A stretch of 64,000 bases of DNA from Streptomyces sp. DvalAA-43. GTDB lineage: Bacteria > Actinomycetota > Actinomycetes > Streptomycetales > Streptomycetaceae. Where the stretch lies: the NCBI RefSeq assembly GCF_900091725.1, contig NZ_FMBW01000031.1, positions 1-64,000 on the forward strand. Reading direction: 5' to 3'. Of the stretch, positions 16,001-23,801 are shown one piece after another (the stretch's first letter is position 1; every line of letters begins with the position of its first letter). A model generated the notes under the pieces. The model was not told where the DNA came from, made no database searches, and saw only the letters and a program-made list of their open reading frames with translations. The position numbers were made by a program, and so were the translations under genes.

Positions 16001-17182
16001 GTGTGGAGCCGTCAGCCGTTCGCGGAAGCGGGCACCACGTGGCGCACCGGCCGTGCCCCCGAGCCCCGGATAGCCGAACTCCGCGCGTCCGGTGCGTCGG
16101 TGGCCTCGGGCCCGGTCCGCAGCGACCTCGTGCCCTTCCTCCACCGGGCCGCCGACCCGGTGCCCGCCGGGGCCGAGGAGTGCGAGACCCGTACCGTCGC
16201 GGGTGACGACACCACGCGGCTGCCCCGCCTGCTCGCCCTGCTCGCCGAACGCGGCCCGCTGCCGGTGCCCGACGAGGCAGTGGACGTGTTCCGGTGGCGT
16301 ACGGGGGTGCCGCGCGCGATCGCCGCCCTGGTCCTCGACGGATTCGCCGGCAGCGACGACTACGCGGCTCACCTGAAGCTGTGCCGCGCCAAGCCGTACA
16401 AGGCCGACCGGGCCACGGTGCACGCGTACGACGAGATGCGGGTGCGTCTCGGCCTCGCCGGCCGCCATGCCGTGCTCGCCGCCGCCGTCCCCGCCGATCC
16501 GGCGGAGCTCTGGGCCCCCGGAGGCATGACCGCCGCCGCGGACCGGATGGCCGCCGCGTGGTCCGAACGAATCGCCGCCACCCCGTACGCCGACGACGGC
16601 AGCCATGCCGCCGCGCTGGCCAAGGACCACGGCCTGCCCGCGCCCTGGGCCACCGCCCTGCTCACCGGACGCCTGGCGGAAGCGCCGCTGGACGCGGAGG
16701 GGATACGGTCCGCCGTCACCGCCCTCACCTGGGCGTTCACCGAGCGACCGGTGGGCGACCCGGCCGCGGAGGGTGCCCGCGCCCTGCTCGACCGGCTCAC
16801 GGACGTCCCCGCCGATGAGCGCACGGCCCTGCGCGCCCTGGCGGACCGCTCGGCGACCACTCCGGTACCACCGGGGCAGTACGAGTCCAACCCGCTCTTC
16901 AGCGCCCCGGCCCTGGTGGACGAGGCGGCGGCATCCTTGGGCGTCAGCCGTGACGCGGCGGCCCTCCATCTCCAGCTGCACGCCTTCGACCGCCCGGCCG
17001 ACCGCACCGTACGCCGCTGGAACACCTGGACCCTCGACCACCACCGCGCCGTCCGCAAGGAACTCACCGCCGCGAAGGCCCCGCGCCCCGTGCCGGCAGC
17101 TCCGACCGCCGCCGTCCCGCCGCCCGCGCACGAACGGTTCGCCCGCGCCTGGGCGGGGGCCGGTTTGCGTTCTCGGCCGTGA
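13088..17182 (+). CDS. Large uncharacterised protein (1364 aa)
   Basis: This long intact frame has strong Streptomyces codon bias and no signal peptide or membrane segment, so it is predicted to be cytoplasmic. The first 550 residues look helical and repetitive (Ala/Leu/Arg-rich). A central part (about 480-830) is rich in Gly, Trp, Tyr and Asp and resembles beta-strand repeats, for example WVGGQFLVAWTGSGDEHG and YRTPYAGPSPRAFVLES. The C-terminal 500 residues are again helical. I recognise no catalytic motif or P-loop and do not assign a function. Similar giant proteins occur in Streptomyces, sometimes near MoxR/vWA genes, but none are present here. It appears monocistronic. Confidence 0.88.
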   Translation: MTSSTGTPFPFPANHHISETYADWARARVPGAEAGARDVLERAGRGRYRAWEKPGRFVDEAERLARGLPAAHLPWFWDTIGHWMLETHRRSAARAYANARAAEHAHGLPVDPGWRWANLQLFARFGALPATELGGAPAWLAEVYEPGDAHREFVRLLALWAASPGELPADLARRVRDSARTAGLGAEEEARVLGEVLASARGKAVPDRLLDAALGPLAAHPPADDRAAALLDLFPESKSDAAAWLRLLIGCGAADAAAAGRITPEGGLGEWLRRYATRYSHRRSGGGVYRQAMPAELFDLVARFAPLLKEDGTPVRLHEDRYQWPHLDADLLDVCLAEGIPVHDPGPTIALEFWDKDARRDLRALAADPVFGSRLEGTVHAGLRSRGGSAISRLPHNPGIAAEAHGRIEKLLDSLRGGGLAAADEAVEELHALLDRPTAIALDGIEEALDALDLTGPLARALRAGLPEELGWPALEEALAEFRPDETVYTTCTWPVLTVYGERRAFAVDHAGRRGEHTLELPDGAGRPTVHWVGGQFLVAWTGSGDEHGISTAYWSATPADTFEPEQSYGLRPYGGSIQGGLGYQFQTPDGSGRFDGENVLRPGDTTGIGHHDYQMYDGRDFWSTEVFSEDHGRGWARLDPATGAPTADRTLPGFHATDTFPEGTRPFPDHRILAELPPGAPPSPLGQDGRLTGCRVGYRTPYAGPSPRAFVLESADGRTASYHTTVWGRRPWGILALPAGGEDAVVVGSTTVRCHAAEDNSLLWQVRGFAGSHRRGPVRATLGERAGTVPPPAFWHFLTPRDASSSRVLRTVTDEAVRELLRSGAEDGLPGVSDPRIRQGVAHAVRLAADVLRRRRELSHRVAVMRSGPVVELPDPVPDTRLVPALHGLLARLRAYEERPPQPHPALLTAVAADGRYLRDEIDDEVRVLAPPAPPAEWAVLTGRTDAVAWRAAVAATPDEQRQALAALLDVWSRQPFAEAGTTWRTGRAPEPRIAELRASGASVASGPVRSDLVPFLHRAADPVPAGAEECETRTVAGDDTTRLPRLLALLAERGPLPVPDEAVDVFRWRTGVPRAIAALVLDGFAGSDDYAAHLKLCRAKPYKADRATVHAYDEMRVRLGLAGRHAVLAAAVPADPAELWAPGGMTAAADRMAAAWSERIAATPYADDGSHAAALAKDHGLPAPWATALLTGRLAEAPLDAEGIRSAVTALTWAFTERPVGDPAAEGARALLDRLTDVPADERTALRALADRSATTPVPPGQYESNPLFSAPALVDEAAASLGVSRDAAALHLQLHAFDRPADRTVRRWNTWTLDHHRAVRKELTAAKAPRPVPAAPTAAVPPPAHERFARAWAGAGLRSRP

Positions 17183-17218
17183 GGGGCCCCGACCGTCGGC
17201 CCGCTCACGACGCATCAG

Positions 17219-17390
17219 TCAGGTCGCTTCGGTCAGGTTCAACTGGAACGTGAACGTCGACCCGGCCTTGTTCCGCTTCGCCCACTTGTGGTTCGTCGAG
17301 GCCGTATTCACCGACAGGCCGGGTGATCGGTGCGCCTGCGCCTGCGTCCGCGTCTGCGCCTGGCCGCTTGCGCCGGACGGGCAGCGCACC
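17219..17390 (-). pseudogene. Possible 3' remnant of a protein-coding gene
   Basis: The minus strand reads SVNTASTNHKWAKRNKAG followed by STFTFQLNLTEAT and a stop. GC at third codon positions is very high in this stretch, as in real genes of this genome. Upstream the frame runs into a low-complexity Gln/Ala/Arg stretch and no start or domain can be defined. It may be the surviving C-terminus of a lost gene. Assignment is tentative. Confidence 0.28.
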
Positions 17391-17476
17391 CGGTTCTGCC
17401 CCTTGTGCCCTTCTGCCTTTGCGATCCCGGCTGTTCTAGGGGCGACGCATCCTGGGGTCCACTTAAAATCATCCCC

Positions 17477-17854
17477 ATGATCGCGGACCTGCAATGCGTG
17501 GTGCTGGACTGTTCGGACCCGGCGGAGCTCGGCGCGTTCTACCAGTCGTTGCTCGGCGGGACCGTCAATCAGCCGGACGAGCGGTGGGCGCTTGGCGATG
17601 GCTGGGCGACACTGCACACGCCGTCCGGTCTCGTCCTCGCCTTCCAGCGGGCAGCGGAGTACCGGCCGCCGCTGTGGCCCGACCCGGCCCGCCCCCAGCA
17701 GTTCCATCTGGATTTCGGTGTTCCGGATCTGGACCGAGCCCAGGCGCAGGTGCTGGCCCAGGGAGCGACGATCCTGGACGGCGGTACCGATGGGCGGAGC
17801 TGGCGTGTCTACGCCGATCCGGCAGGGCATCCGTTCTGCCTGGTCCGTCACTGA
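17477..17854 (+). CDS. VOC-family (glyoxalase-like) protein
   Basis: This 125-residue protein has the two-module VOC pattern: an N-terminal VVLDCSDPAELGAFYQSLLGG, a middle AFQRAAEYRPPLWPDPARP with FHLDFGVPDLDRAQAQ, and a C-terminal YADPAGHPFCLVR ending. The His in FHLDF and the DPAGHPF motif are usual positions of metal or ligand residues. The substrate is unknown, and many Streptomyces VOC proteins are resistance or isomerase-like enzymes. It stands alone between the large orphan gene and a DUF397 module. Confidence 0.85.
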   Translation: MIADLQCVVLDCSDPAELGAFYQSLLGGTVNQPDERWALGDGWATLHTPSGLVLAFQRAAEYRPPLWPDPARPQQFHLDFGVPDLDRAQAQVLAQGATILDGGTDGRSWRVYADPAGHPFCLVRH

Positions 17855-18014
17855 GCGCGGACCGCCGGATGCGGCCGCGCCCAGCGTGACCAGACCCGGG
17901 CCGCCCCCGGATGGGCGGTGCCGCGACAGGCGAGCGTGCCGTCGCGGCCGTATCCGCACGTGCTCGGGGGAAGGCTCCCATGAGCCGCGTCAGTACCCCT
18001 GCGGGGCAGTAGAC

Positions 18015-18266
18015 CTAGCCGGCGGCCGGGGCCTCCCCGTCGAGTCCGGCGAAGTGGTCGAACTCGCCCGCCAGGACGCCCTTGACGAAGGCCTCCCATT
18101 TCGTCCGGGTGGTCGTGACGATGTTGGTGGGGTCGCCGGTCTCGCGGAGGTGGACGAGTTCGTCCGCTCCGAAGGCCACCTCGATCCAGGGGCCGGGCGC
18201 CTCCTCGCCTTCGGGAGCGGCGCGTATCCAGGTCAGGTCGGTGAGGATGCCGGGGGTGTCAGTCAT
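18015..18266 (-). CDS. DUF397 domain protein (second copy of tandem pair)
   Basis: This 83-residue protein has the DUF397 core: LTWIRAAPEGEEAPGPWIEVAF, VHLRETGDP, then TRTKWEAFVKGVLAGEFDHF. It overlaps the preceding DUF397 gene by 8 nt, so it is translationally coupled to it. DUF397 proteins are partners of XRE/DUF5753 regulators in Streptomyces. Some such pairs (Scr1/Scr2 type) have been described as toxin-antitoxin-like or as developmental and antibiotic regulators of the WhiJ/AbaA kind. Which of these applies here is not known. Confidence 0.85.
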   Translation of the reverse strand: MTDTPGILTDLTWIRAAPEGEEAPGPWIEVAFGADELVHLRETGDPTNIVTTTRTKWEAFVKGVLAGEFDHFAGLDGEAPAAG

Positions 18267-18450
18267 GGGTGCGTTCCTTCTTGATGGTGCGGACGAGGGC
18301 GGCCCAGGCGGTGGGGGTGGTGCGGAGTATCGCTGCGGTGGGGTCGCCGGATTCGGTGAGGAGAACGGTGCGCGCGGGTGAGGCGGATATGTGTATGCAC
18401 GCATCTCCTTCCCCGCAGTACGACGACTTCTGCCAGGGGGATGTGGGCAC
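18259..18450 (-). CDS. DUF397 domain protein (first copy of tandem pair)
   Basis: This 63-residue protein begins PTSPWQKSSYCGEGDACIHI, the classic DUF397 start, and continues VLLTESGDPTAAILRTTPTAWAALV. The GTG start at 18448-18450 lies 12 nt after the stop of the XRE gene. It forms an operon with the XRE gene upstream and a second DUF397 gene downstream. Confidence 0.85.
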   Translation of the reverse strand: MPTSPWQKSSYCGEGDACIHISASPARTVLLTESGDPTAAILRTTPTAWAALVRTIKKERTHD

Positions 18451-18462
18451 GGCGTCGCCCTT

Positions 18463-19314
18463 TCACAGTTCCTGTGCGATGCGGCGGATGAAGTTCTGTG
18501 ACTTCTTCGAGGTGAGCGCGACGGATTCCATCCGGTCGAGGAGCCTGCGGTACTTCAGCAGCTGATGCTCGGCGTCCAGCAGAACCGGCCCGTGGGACTG
18601 GTCGAGATGCACTGTGTCCAGTTGAGGAGCCGGGCCGCGCCCGTACGCGACCGATTGTCCGGATCCCGGATAGGCGCCGGCGTCGAACGGGATCACGGAG
18701 ACGGTGATATGTGACTGGCTGCTCATCGACACGATGTGCTCCAGCTGTTTGCGTGCTGCTTCGCGCCCACCGAACTTCATTCGGAGAGCCGCCTCGTGTA
18801 TGACGGCCGAGTATGTGACGGGAGATGCCCGGTAGATGACGTCCTGGCGCTTGATGCGGTGGGAGACGCGGTGCTCGATCTCCGGCGGCGTCAGTTGCGG
18901 TACGACCTGGCCGAACACGGCGCGTGCGTGATCCGGGGTCTGGAGCAGCTCTGGGATGTGACAGGTGTAGGCGGTTCGCAGGGCGACCGCGTGGTGTTCG
19001 AACTCCGCCAGGTCCAGCAGCCCTGCCGGGAGGATGTCCCGGTACTGCTCCCACCAGCCGGATGACCGCTCGATCGCCATGGCGGCCAGCGCATTGACGT
19101 AGGCGTCGTCGGAACAGGCGTAGACGCGCGCCATGGCACGCACTCGTTCGGGGCTCACGCCGAAACGGGCGGATTCCACGTTGCTCAACTGTCCTGAGCT
19201 GGTTCCCACCCGCTTCGCGGCCTCGGTCGCGGTCATCCCCGCCCGCTCCCTGAGCTTGCGGAGCTCAGCTCCAAGGCGACTGCGACGGGCCGTGAGCGCT
19301 GGCCTCGCTGCCAT
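18463..19314 (-). CDS. XRE-family regulator with DUF5753
   Basis: This 283-residue protein has an N-terminal XRE helix-turn-helix (about 15-70, AGMTATEAAKRVGTSSGQLSNVESARFG) and a C-terminal DUF5753 effector-like domain. Hallmarks of the latter are WWEQYRDILP, IPELLQTPDHARAVF and VIHEAALRMKFGG. It is the first gene of the XRE-DUF397-DUF397 operon and divergent from an HATPase gene, the usual layout of WhiJ/AbaA-like modules. It probably binds operators in the shared 209-bp intergenic region, where an inverted repeat is present. Confidence 0.9.
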   Translation of the reverse strand: MAARPALTARRSRLGAELRKLRERAGMTATEAAKRVGTSSGQLSNVESARFGVSPERVRAMARVYACSDDAYVNALAAMAIERSSGWWEQYRDILPAGLLDLAEFEHHAVALRTAYTCHIPELLQTPDHARAVFGQVVPQLTPPEIEHRVSHRIKRQDVIYRASPVTYSAVIHEAALRMKFGGREAARKQLEHIVSMSSQSHITVSVIPFDAGAYPGSGQSVAYGRGPAPQLDTVHLDQSHGPVLLDAEHQLLKYRRLLDRMESVALTSKKSQNFIRRIAQEL

Positions 19315-19385
19315 CGAACTCCTCCTGACCTGGGGCTGGTTGGAATGTCACTCACACGAGGGAATCGACCTGTATTTTCTCGCGA

Positions 19386-19404
19386 TTCGACAAAACTTCT
19401 TTGT
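19386..19404. promoter_or_regulatory. Inverted repeat in XRE/HATPase intergenic region
   Basis: Arms cgacaaa and tttgtcg are separated by acttc, with a flanking ctcgcga/tcgcgag pair around them. The site is the AT-richest part of the spacer between the divergent XRE and HATPase genes. It is a candidate operator for the XRE protein or a promoter-embedded hairpin. A weak TCGACA/TCTAGT pair with 18-nt spacing on the plus strand overlaps it. Confidence 0.4.
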
Positions 19405-19523
19405 CGCGAGTCTAGTCTCGGTCTCAGGCCGCCCGCCCGGAAGTACCCCGCTCGACGGAGCGGCCTCGTCGCCGGGCAACCGGAAATCCGCGACCCAACT
19501 TCCGCCCGTGAACGGAGACTTCC

Positions 19524-19958
19524 ATGGTCGGTTCCACGGTATCCCCGCCCTGGACATACACCCTCCAACTCCCGCAGGATCCCCGCGCACCGGGTGTCGC
19601 CCGCGCCACCCTCCGCAACGTCCTGCGCGTGCACGGCATGCCCGAACTGACCGAGATCGCCGAACTGTTGGCGAGCGAACTGGTCACCAACGCCTACCTG
19701 TACTCCTCGGGGCCGTACTCCCTGCGCCTGCGCGACGCCGGGCGCAGCCGCGTCCGGCTGAGCGTCCGGGACACCGATCCGCACATCCCGGCACCGTTCC
19801 GATGGGGCGCCGGGACTCCGGAGGAACTGGCCGAGCGGGGGCGGGGGTTGTATCTCGTCACGCTGTACGCGGAGTGCTGGGGCGGGTACCCGATGCGGGG
19901 CGGGCTGCCGGGGCGGGGCGGGAAGGTGCTCTGGGTCGAGTGCGCGGCGAAGGCGTAG
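19524..19958 (+). CDS. Anti-sigma-type ATP-binding protein (HATPase_c, RsbW-like)
   Basis: This 144-residue protein is a single HATPase_c domain without a receiver or DHp domain. The N-box is ELLASELVTNAYLYS, and later motifs are LSVRDTDP and ELAERGRGLYLV. Such proteins act as protein kinases or anti-sigma factors in Streptomyces and commonly sit next to XRE/DUF397 genes. It is divergent from the XRE gene at 19314. A degraded gene follows directly downstream. Confidence 0.85.
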   Translation: MVGSTVSPPWTYTLQLPQDPRAPGVARATLRNVLRVHGMPELTEIAELLASELVTNAYLYSSGPYSLRLRDAGRSRVRLSVRDTDPHIPAPFRWGAGTPEELAERGRGLYLVTLYAECWGGYPMRGGLPGRGGKVLWVECAAKA

Positions 19959-19984
19959 AGGAGGGCGAGGACGGCGGGGCCCAT

Positions 19985-20966
19985 GACGGAATGCTGCGGG
20001 CCCGTGGCGCGAAGATCGGTGGCTGGGAGCGGTTCGCTCTCGAATCGCTGGGGGGACGTGCAGTACGCCCTGAAGGGGCAGAGCGAGGGCCTGTACGTCT
20101 CCGCGGAGAAGAACGCCGCCGGGAACGACTACGGGCTCCTGCGGGCCCGTGCCGGTTACGTGGGTTCGTGGGAGCGGTTCACCCTGGTGAAGGCCGGTGC
20201 GGCCGGGATCCCGGAAGGCACCGCCGACGCGGGAAGCGCTGTGCCGCCGCTCGCCGGTTCGGCCGCCGCGACCACGGCGCGGATCACGTCCTGGAACGTC
20301 TGCGGCGACATCAACACGGTGAGCCCGTGCAACGGCGGCAAGCCGATCGGCGAGGACGCCCTTGCCGCGGGCCTCAAGGAGTGTCTGGCCGAGGCCGTGT
20401 CCTACCCGGACGTGATCTTCCTCCAGGAGATCTGCGAGAAGCACGCCAAGACGGTGGAGCTGGCGCTGGAAGAGGGCCCCTACCAGTGGGACGTGCGCTT
20501 CGCGCCGATCAACTACAACGTCGACGGGACCGGGCTGAAGGCGCAGAAGGAGTGCATGGACGCCGACGGGTACGACCGGGGAGCGTACGGCGTGGCCATC
20601 GCGGTTCCCGATGCGTACGCCTGGTATCAGGCGTACGAGCTGCCGTCCCCGGCCACGTACGTGAACAAGGACGGGGTGACCCGCAAGGCCGAGCGGCGTA
20701 CGGCGGTCCGCGCCACCGTTCCGTCCCGGGCGGCCATGTACTGCGCCGCGCACTTCAGTACCGGGGGCAAGGGCTGGGACGACCCCGAGCGCACCTGGCA
20801 GAAGAAGCAGGCGGCGACGGTGTACGACGGCCCCAACACCAAGGACGGCGAGAAGATTGACTACATCTTCAGCCTCTACTCGTTCAGCGCGTGCTCGGTG
20901 ACGGCGTACGTCGGGCTGTCCGACCGCTACTCCATCCACGGGTCGGTGCCGCTGCCCGCCAAGTGA
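19985..20966 (+). pseudogene. Decayed endonuclease/exonuclease/phosphatase gene
   Basis: The 3' frame gives an EEP-type core (ARITSWNVCGDINTV, DVIFLQEICEKHAKTV, DYIFSLYSFSACSV). Upstream similarity to the fascin-like segment (GMLRARGAKIGGWERFALES) is in a different frame and joins the main frame if one G is removed from the G6 run at 20050-20055. The signal peptide is missing. The usual GDLN segment between AAHFSTGGKGWDDPERTW and the DYIF motif is absent, and the final SDHYPI-type catalytic motif reads SDRYSI. These four lesions indicate a pseudogene. An intact 327-residue frame from 19983 exists but would lack export and catalysis. Confidence 0.72.
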
Positions 20967-21002
20967 CCGGGACTTGAGCGGTGGAGTCGCCGTCGATCGG
21001 CG

Positions 21003-21512
21003 TTACGCAGGACTCCGGCCATCCGTTTTCGCAGGTACACGGGCCGCCGTGACTACGCCGGAAAACGAAAGCTCCACCACGATGTGGTCACCGGGTGAAT
21101 ATATCCAGAATTCCGGCGTGAATTCCGCGATGCCGGGCAGGTGGGTGAGGGAGGATTCGACCCCCATCTCCACGCTCGGAACCGCCAGGCTCCCCCAGAA
21201 GAAAATCAGGTTGCCGATTTTTGGGGTGAACTGCTGAATTACGGTGCTCTGCTCGGTGGAATCCGAGTCCATCGAGCAGAGCACCAACTCGTCAGCCACC
21301 GCACTCCACTCGATCGCGCCGTCGGAATTGCGCGGGTAGCGGCCGAGGCTTTCGTGCTCGTACCGGAGATGCTGATCGAGGGTCAGCAACTGTACCCCTG
21401 ACCGTCCGACCCAGGTCAGTCGCCGATTGGTCTGCTTATCCGCGCGAACCAATCGGACCATGGACCGGGGCAGGAGGTCCGGTCTGGTCCCGTACACACC
21501 GTCGAGTGTCAA
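21003..21512 (-). CDS. Probable immunity protein of the Hint toxin
   Basis: This 169-residue soluble protein has no recognised family and is acidic to neutral. Its TTG start (21510-21512) overlaps the toxin stop by 4 nt (TTGA), so it is coupled to toxin translation. The position immediately after a C-terminal toxin module is the standard place for an immunity gene, and the function is inferred from that alone. GC content is lower than in flanking housekeeping genes, consistent with accessory DNA. Confidence 0.65.
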   Translation of the reverse strand: MTLDGVYGTRPDLLPRSMVRLVRADKQTNRRLTWVGRSGVQLLTLDQHLRYEHESLGRYPRNSDGAIEWSAVADELVLCSMDSDSTEQSTVIQQFTPKIGNLIFFWGSLAVPSVEMGVESSLTHLPGIAEFTPEFWIYSPGDHIVVELSFSGVVTAARVPAKTDGRSPA

Positions 21513-23692
21513 GAATTACCGCCGAGGGTTTTCGCGAAATCTTCTTCCGTCCCCTTCCATGGTACGGCCCACTTGCGTGCGGAGTCGCCCTTGCCGATTT
21601 CCACGTTGATGTGGGGCCCCTTCTCGGGGTCGTAGTCCATCCTGAACCTCTTGAATTCGCCGTTCACCCGAGTGGTGAATCCCACTACTTTGCCATAGGT
21701 TGTCGGTGCGGATTCGAGACGGCCGATGTACGGCTGCCGAGTAGCCGGATCGATCTTGCCCAGCAGTTCGAGCGCCTTGTTCCGGGCCTGCTCGAAGCTG
21801 TCGAATCTGTCCAGAACGACTTCCTTGCACGCCCCTCCGGAATTGTGGACCAGGACCGGTGTCCCGCCCGCCAGCACGTAGTACGTGTGGAGACCGCCGA
21901 CGGTGAGGTCGTGCGTGCGCTGCCTGCCCTGCTGGTCGAGGACTCCGGCCACCCGGAGCGAGGCGCCGGTGGGGCTGCGGACCTCGTCGCCGATGCGGAT
22001 GTCCGCCGCGTCGGCCCAGTCCTTGGTGTTGGTGAGCCAGACGGGGTGGTTGTCGGTTGCCGTGAGGGTGGCGGCGCCGTGGCCGGTGGTGAGGGTGAGG
22101 CGGGTGAAGTTCTTGTCGTCGTCTGTGGTGATGGTGTTGGTGACCGGGCGCGCGGCGGTGAGTCCGCTGCCCGGGTCGGTGGCGGTGACCCGGTCTCCGG
22201 TGCGGATGTCTTCGATGGAGCGGTGCGTGCCGTCGGCAAGGAGGACCTGGGTACCGGAGGGGAAGCTGTGGGGCTTCACGCAGTCCCCGACGGTCCGTTC
22301 CCCCTGCACGCCGTCGACCAGTGCCTTGACCTCGACCGCGGCCAAGGCGCTGGCCTCGACGAGGGTGTTGGCGCGGAGCGGGATGCTGTAGTGGACGACT
22401 CGGCCGCCGCTTGCGCGTGACTGGGCCTCGGCCCTGGCCTTGTAGCGCTCGGCCACCGAGGAGTAGACGGAACCGGCGCCGGGGTTGGAGCACCTCAGGG
22501 TGCCGGCGGCGTTGTTGCCGGTGAGGCGGAAGGTGCTGCGCGGGCTGGTGCACTTGCCCGCGGACTGTCCGCCGATGGAGAAGGTGGCGGTCAGGACGGC
22601 GGAGACCTGCCCCTTGCTGACGCGTTCGTCCCGGGCCTTGGAGGTGACCTCGCCGGTGAACTTCTGGGTGACGGAGCAGCCCGACGAGCTGCAGTTCATG
22701 TCGCCCGAGCCGTCGATGGTGAAGTCGATGCCCCGGTCGCCCGCGTTCTTGAGTTGCTTGGTGTGGTCGAGCAGGGTGTCGAACATCGCGTCGACGGCGT
22801 CCCCGAGGACCGGCATGATGTCCATGCCTTCGGGGCTGCCGACCGTGAGCGGCCCGCGGGTCACCTCCGGGATCGTCTCCGGCGCCTCGCCTTCCTTGAG
22901 CCGCTCGGTGAACTCATGGAAGTCGTAGGGCTCCAGGCGGAGGACCTGGTGGGGTTTCTGCCGGGTCACCAGCAGCCGGCCGGCCGAGGTGTCGATGGCG
23001 AGGGCGGGTTTCCCGTGCACGCTGCGGGGTTTCTCGTCCGGGCGCTCCGCCGCGGGCGGGGCCTTCTCCAGGGCGTCGAGGGCCTGGGTGAGGACCTCCG
23101 CCAACTGGGGCGGAGGCAGGGTCCGCCGCAGTGCCTCCTGTACGAGGGAGTCCTTGTCCTCGTGGTCGGCCATCCACTTGCCGGGCTTGCCCGACTCGGC
23201 GCCCGGGGGCGGTGCGGGGTCCTGGGACCACCGCATGAAGGTCTTGCCGTCGACGTTCAACAGGCCCTGCTCAAGCCGCTTCCCGCCGGAGGAGGTGGTG
23301 CCGTACTTGCTGCCGCCCGCGGTGGCCGTGATCCGGTTCTCGGTGACACCGAAGGCGGACGTGTCCTGGTACGTCAGCCCCTGCGCCGCACCGAGCTCCT
23401 CGACCGCCTGCCGGAACGGCTGGAGGTTCCGCTTCGCCACCGCCTTGCCGTCGTCGGACCCGACCGCGCCGGAGACCGTCAGCAGCGTTCCGGCCACCAG
23501 CGCCAGGACCAGGACCCCGACCCCGCCGAAGAGCAGCAGGCGTTGGCGGTCCGTCAGCCGCCGCCACCAGGGGGCCCCGGGGCCGGGCGGCGGCGCCGGC
23601 ATCGGTACCGGCATCGGGGGGTACGCGGGTGGCGGGGGCGGGGTGGGCGGCTCGTCCTGCCGGCGGCCCCGGAAATCGCTCGGTTCGGTCAT
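21509..23692 (-). CDS. Membrane-anchored polymorphic toxin with pretoxin-Hint domain
   Basis: The 727-residue product has, in order, a Pro-rich cytoplasmic tail (15-42), one transmembrane helix (about 51-73) and a large extracytoplasmic region (about 80-470) with Cys residues. A Hint autoprotease domain (about 471-620) has SFPSGTQVLLADG, TATDNHPVWLTN and the terminal LVHN. The variable 107-residue C-terminal module has motifs FRMDYDP and GPHINVEIGKG. The Hint domain probably releases the C-terminal toxin, an enzyme of unknown class. I recognise the module type from other actinobacterial toxins but cannot name its family. The ATG at 23690-23692 with GGAGAC upstream is preferred over an earlier start. 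A coupled immunity gene follows. Confidence 0.82.
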   Translation of the reverse strand: MTEPSDFRGRRQDEPPTPPPPPAYPPMPVPMPAPPPGPGAPWWRRLTDRQRLLLFGGVGVLVLALVAGTLLTVSGAVGSDDGKAVAKRNLQPFRQAVEELGAAQGLTYQDTSAFGVTENRITATAGGSKYGTTSSGGKRLEQGLLNVDGKTFMRWSQDPAPPPGAESGKPGKWMADHEDKDSLVQEALRRTLPPPQLAEVLTQALDALEKAPPAAERPDEKPRSVHGKPALAIDTSAGRLLVTRQKPHQVLRLEPYDFHEFTERLKEGEAPETIPEVTRGPLTVGSPEGMDIMPVLGDAVDAMFDTLLDHTKQLKNAGDRGIDFTIDGSGDMNCSSSGCSVTQKFTGEVTSKARDERVSKGQVSAVLTATFSIGGQSAGKCTSPRSTFRLTGNNAAGTLRCSNPGAGSVYSSVAERYKARAEAQSRASGGRVVHYSIPLRANTLVEASALAAVEVKALVDGVQGERTVGDCVKPHSFPSGTQVLLADGTHRSIEDIRTGDRVTATDPGSGLTAARPVTNTITTDDDKNFTRLTLTTGHGAATLTATDNHPVWLTNTKDWADAADIRIGDEVRSPTGASLRVAGVLDQQGRQRTHDLTVGGLHTYYVLAGGTPVLVHNSGGACKEVVLDRFDSFEQARNKALELLGKIDPATRQPYIGRLESAPTTYGKVVGFTTRVNGEFKRFRMDYDPEKGPHINVEIGKGDSARKWAVPWKGTEEDFAKTLGGNS

Positions 23693-23789
23693 GCCGTCTC
23701 CCTCGACGACTCGATACGCACGGCCCACGGCCATGGCGCCGCTCCTGACACCGGCTCAGTGTGGGGGCCGGGGCCCAGAATTGGAGTGG

Positions 23790-23801
23790 TTTTCTAGAAA
23801 A
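23790..23801. promoter_or_regulatory. Perfect 12-bp palindrome in toxin/TetR spacer
   Basis: The sequence ttttctagaaaa is a perfect palindrome in an AT-rich patch between the divergent toxin and TetR genes. Just downstream, TTCCAG (23805-23810) and TACACT (23828-23833) are spaced by 17 nt, a plausible weak promoter for the TetR gene. The palindrome could be an operator, but TetR sites are usually longer. Confidence 0.3.

Noticed and set aside
22242..22290. Hint domain seems to lack the catalytic Cys directly before SF
   Set aside because: A Cys lies four residues upstream (CVKPHSF), and pretoxin Hint domains often have a few residues between the Cys and the SF. I do not claim it is inactive.
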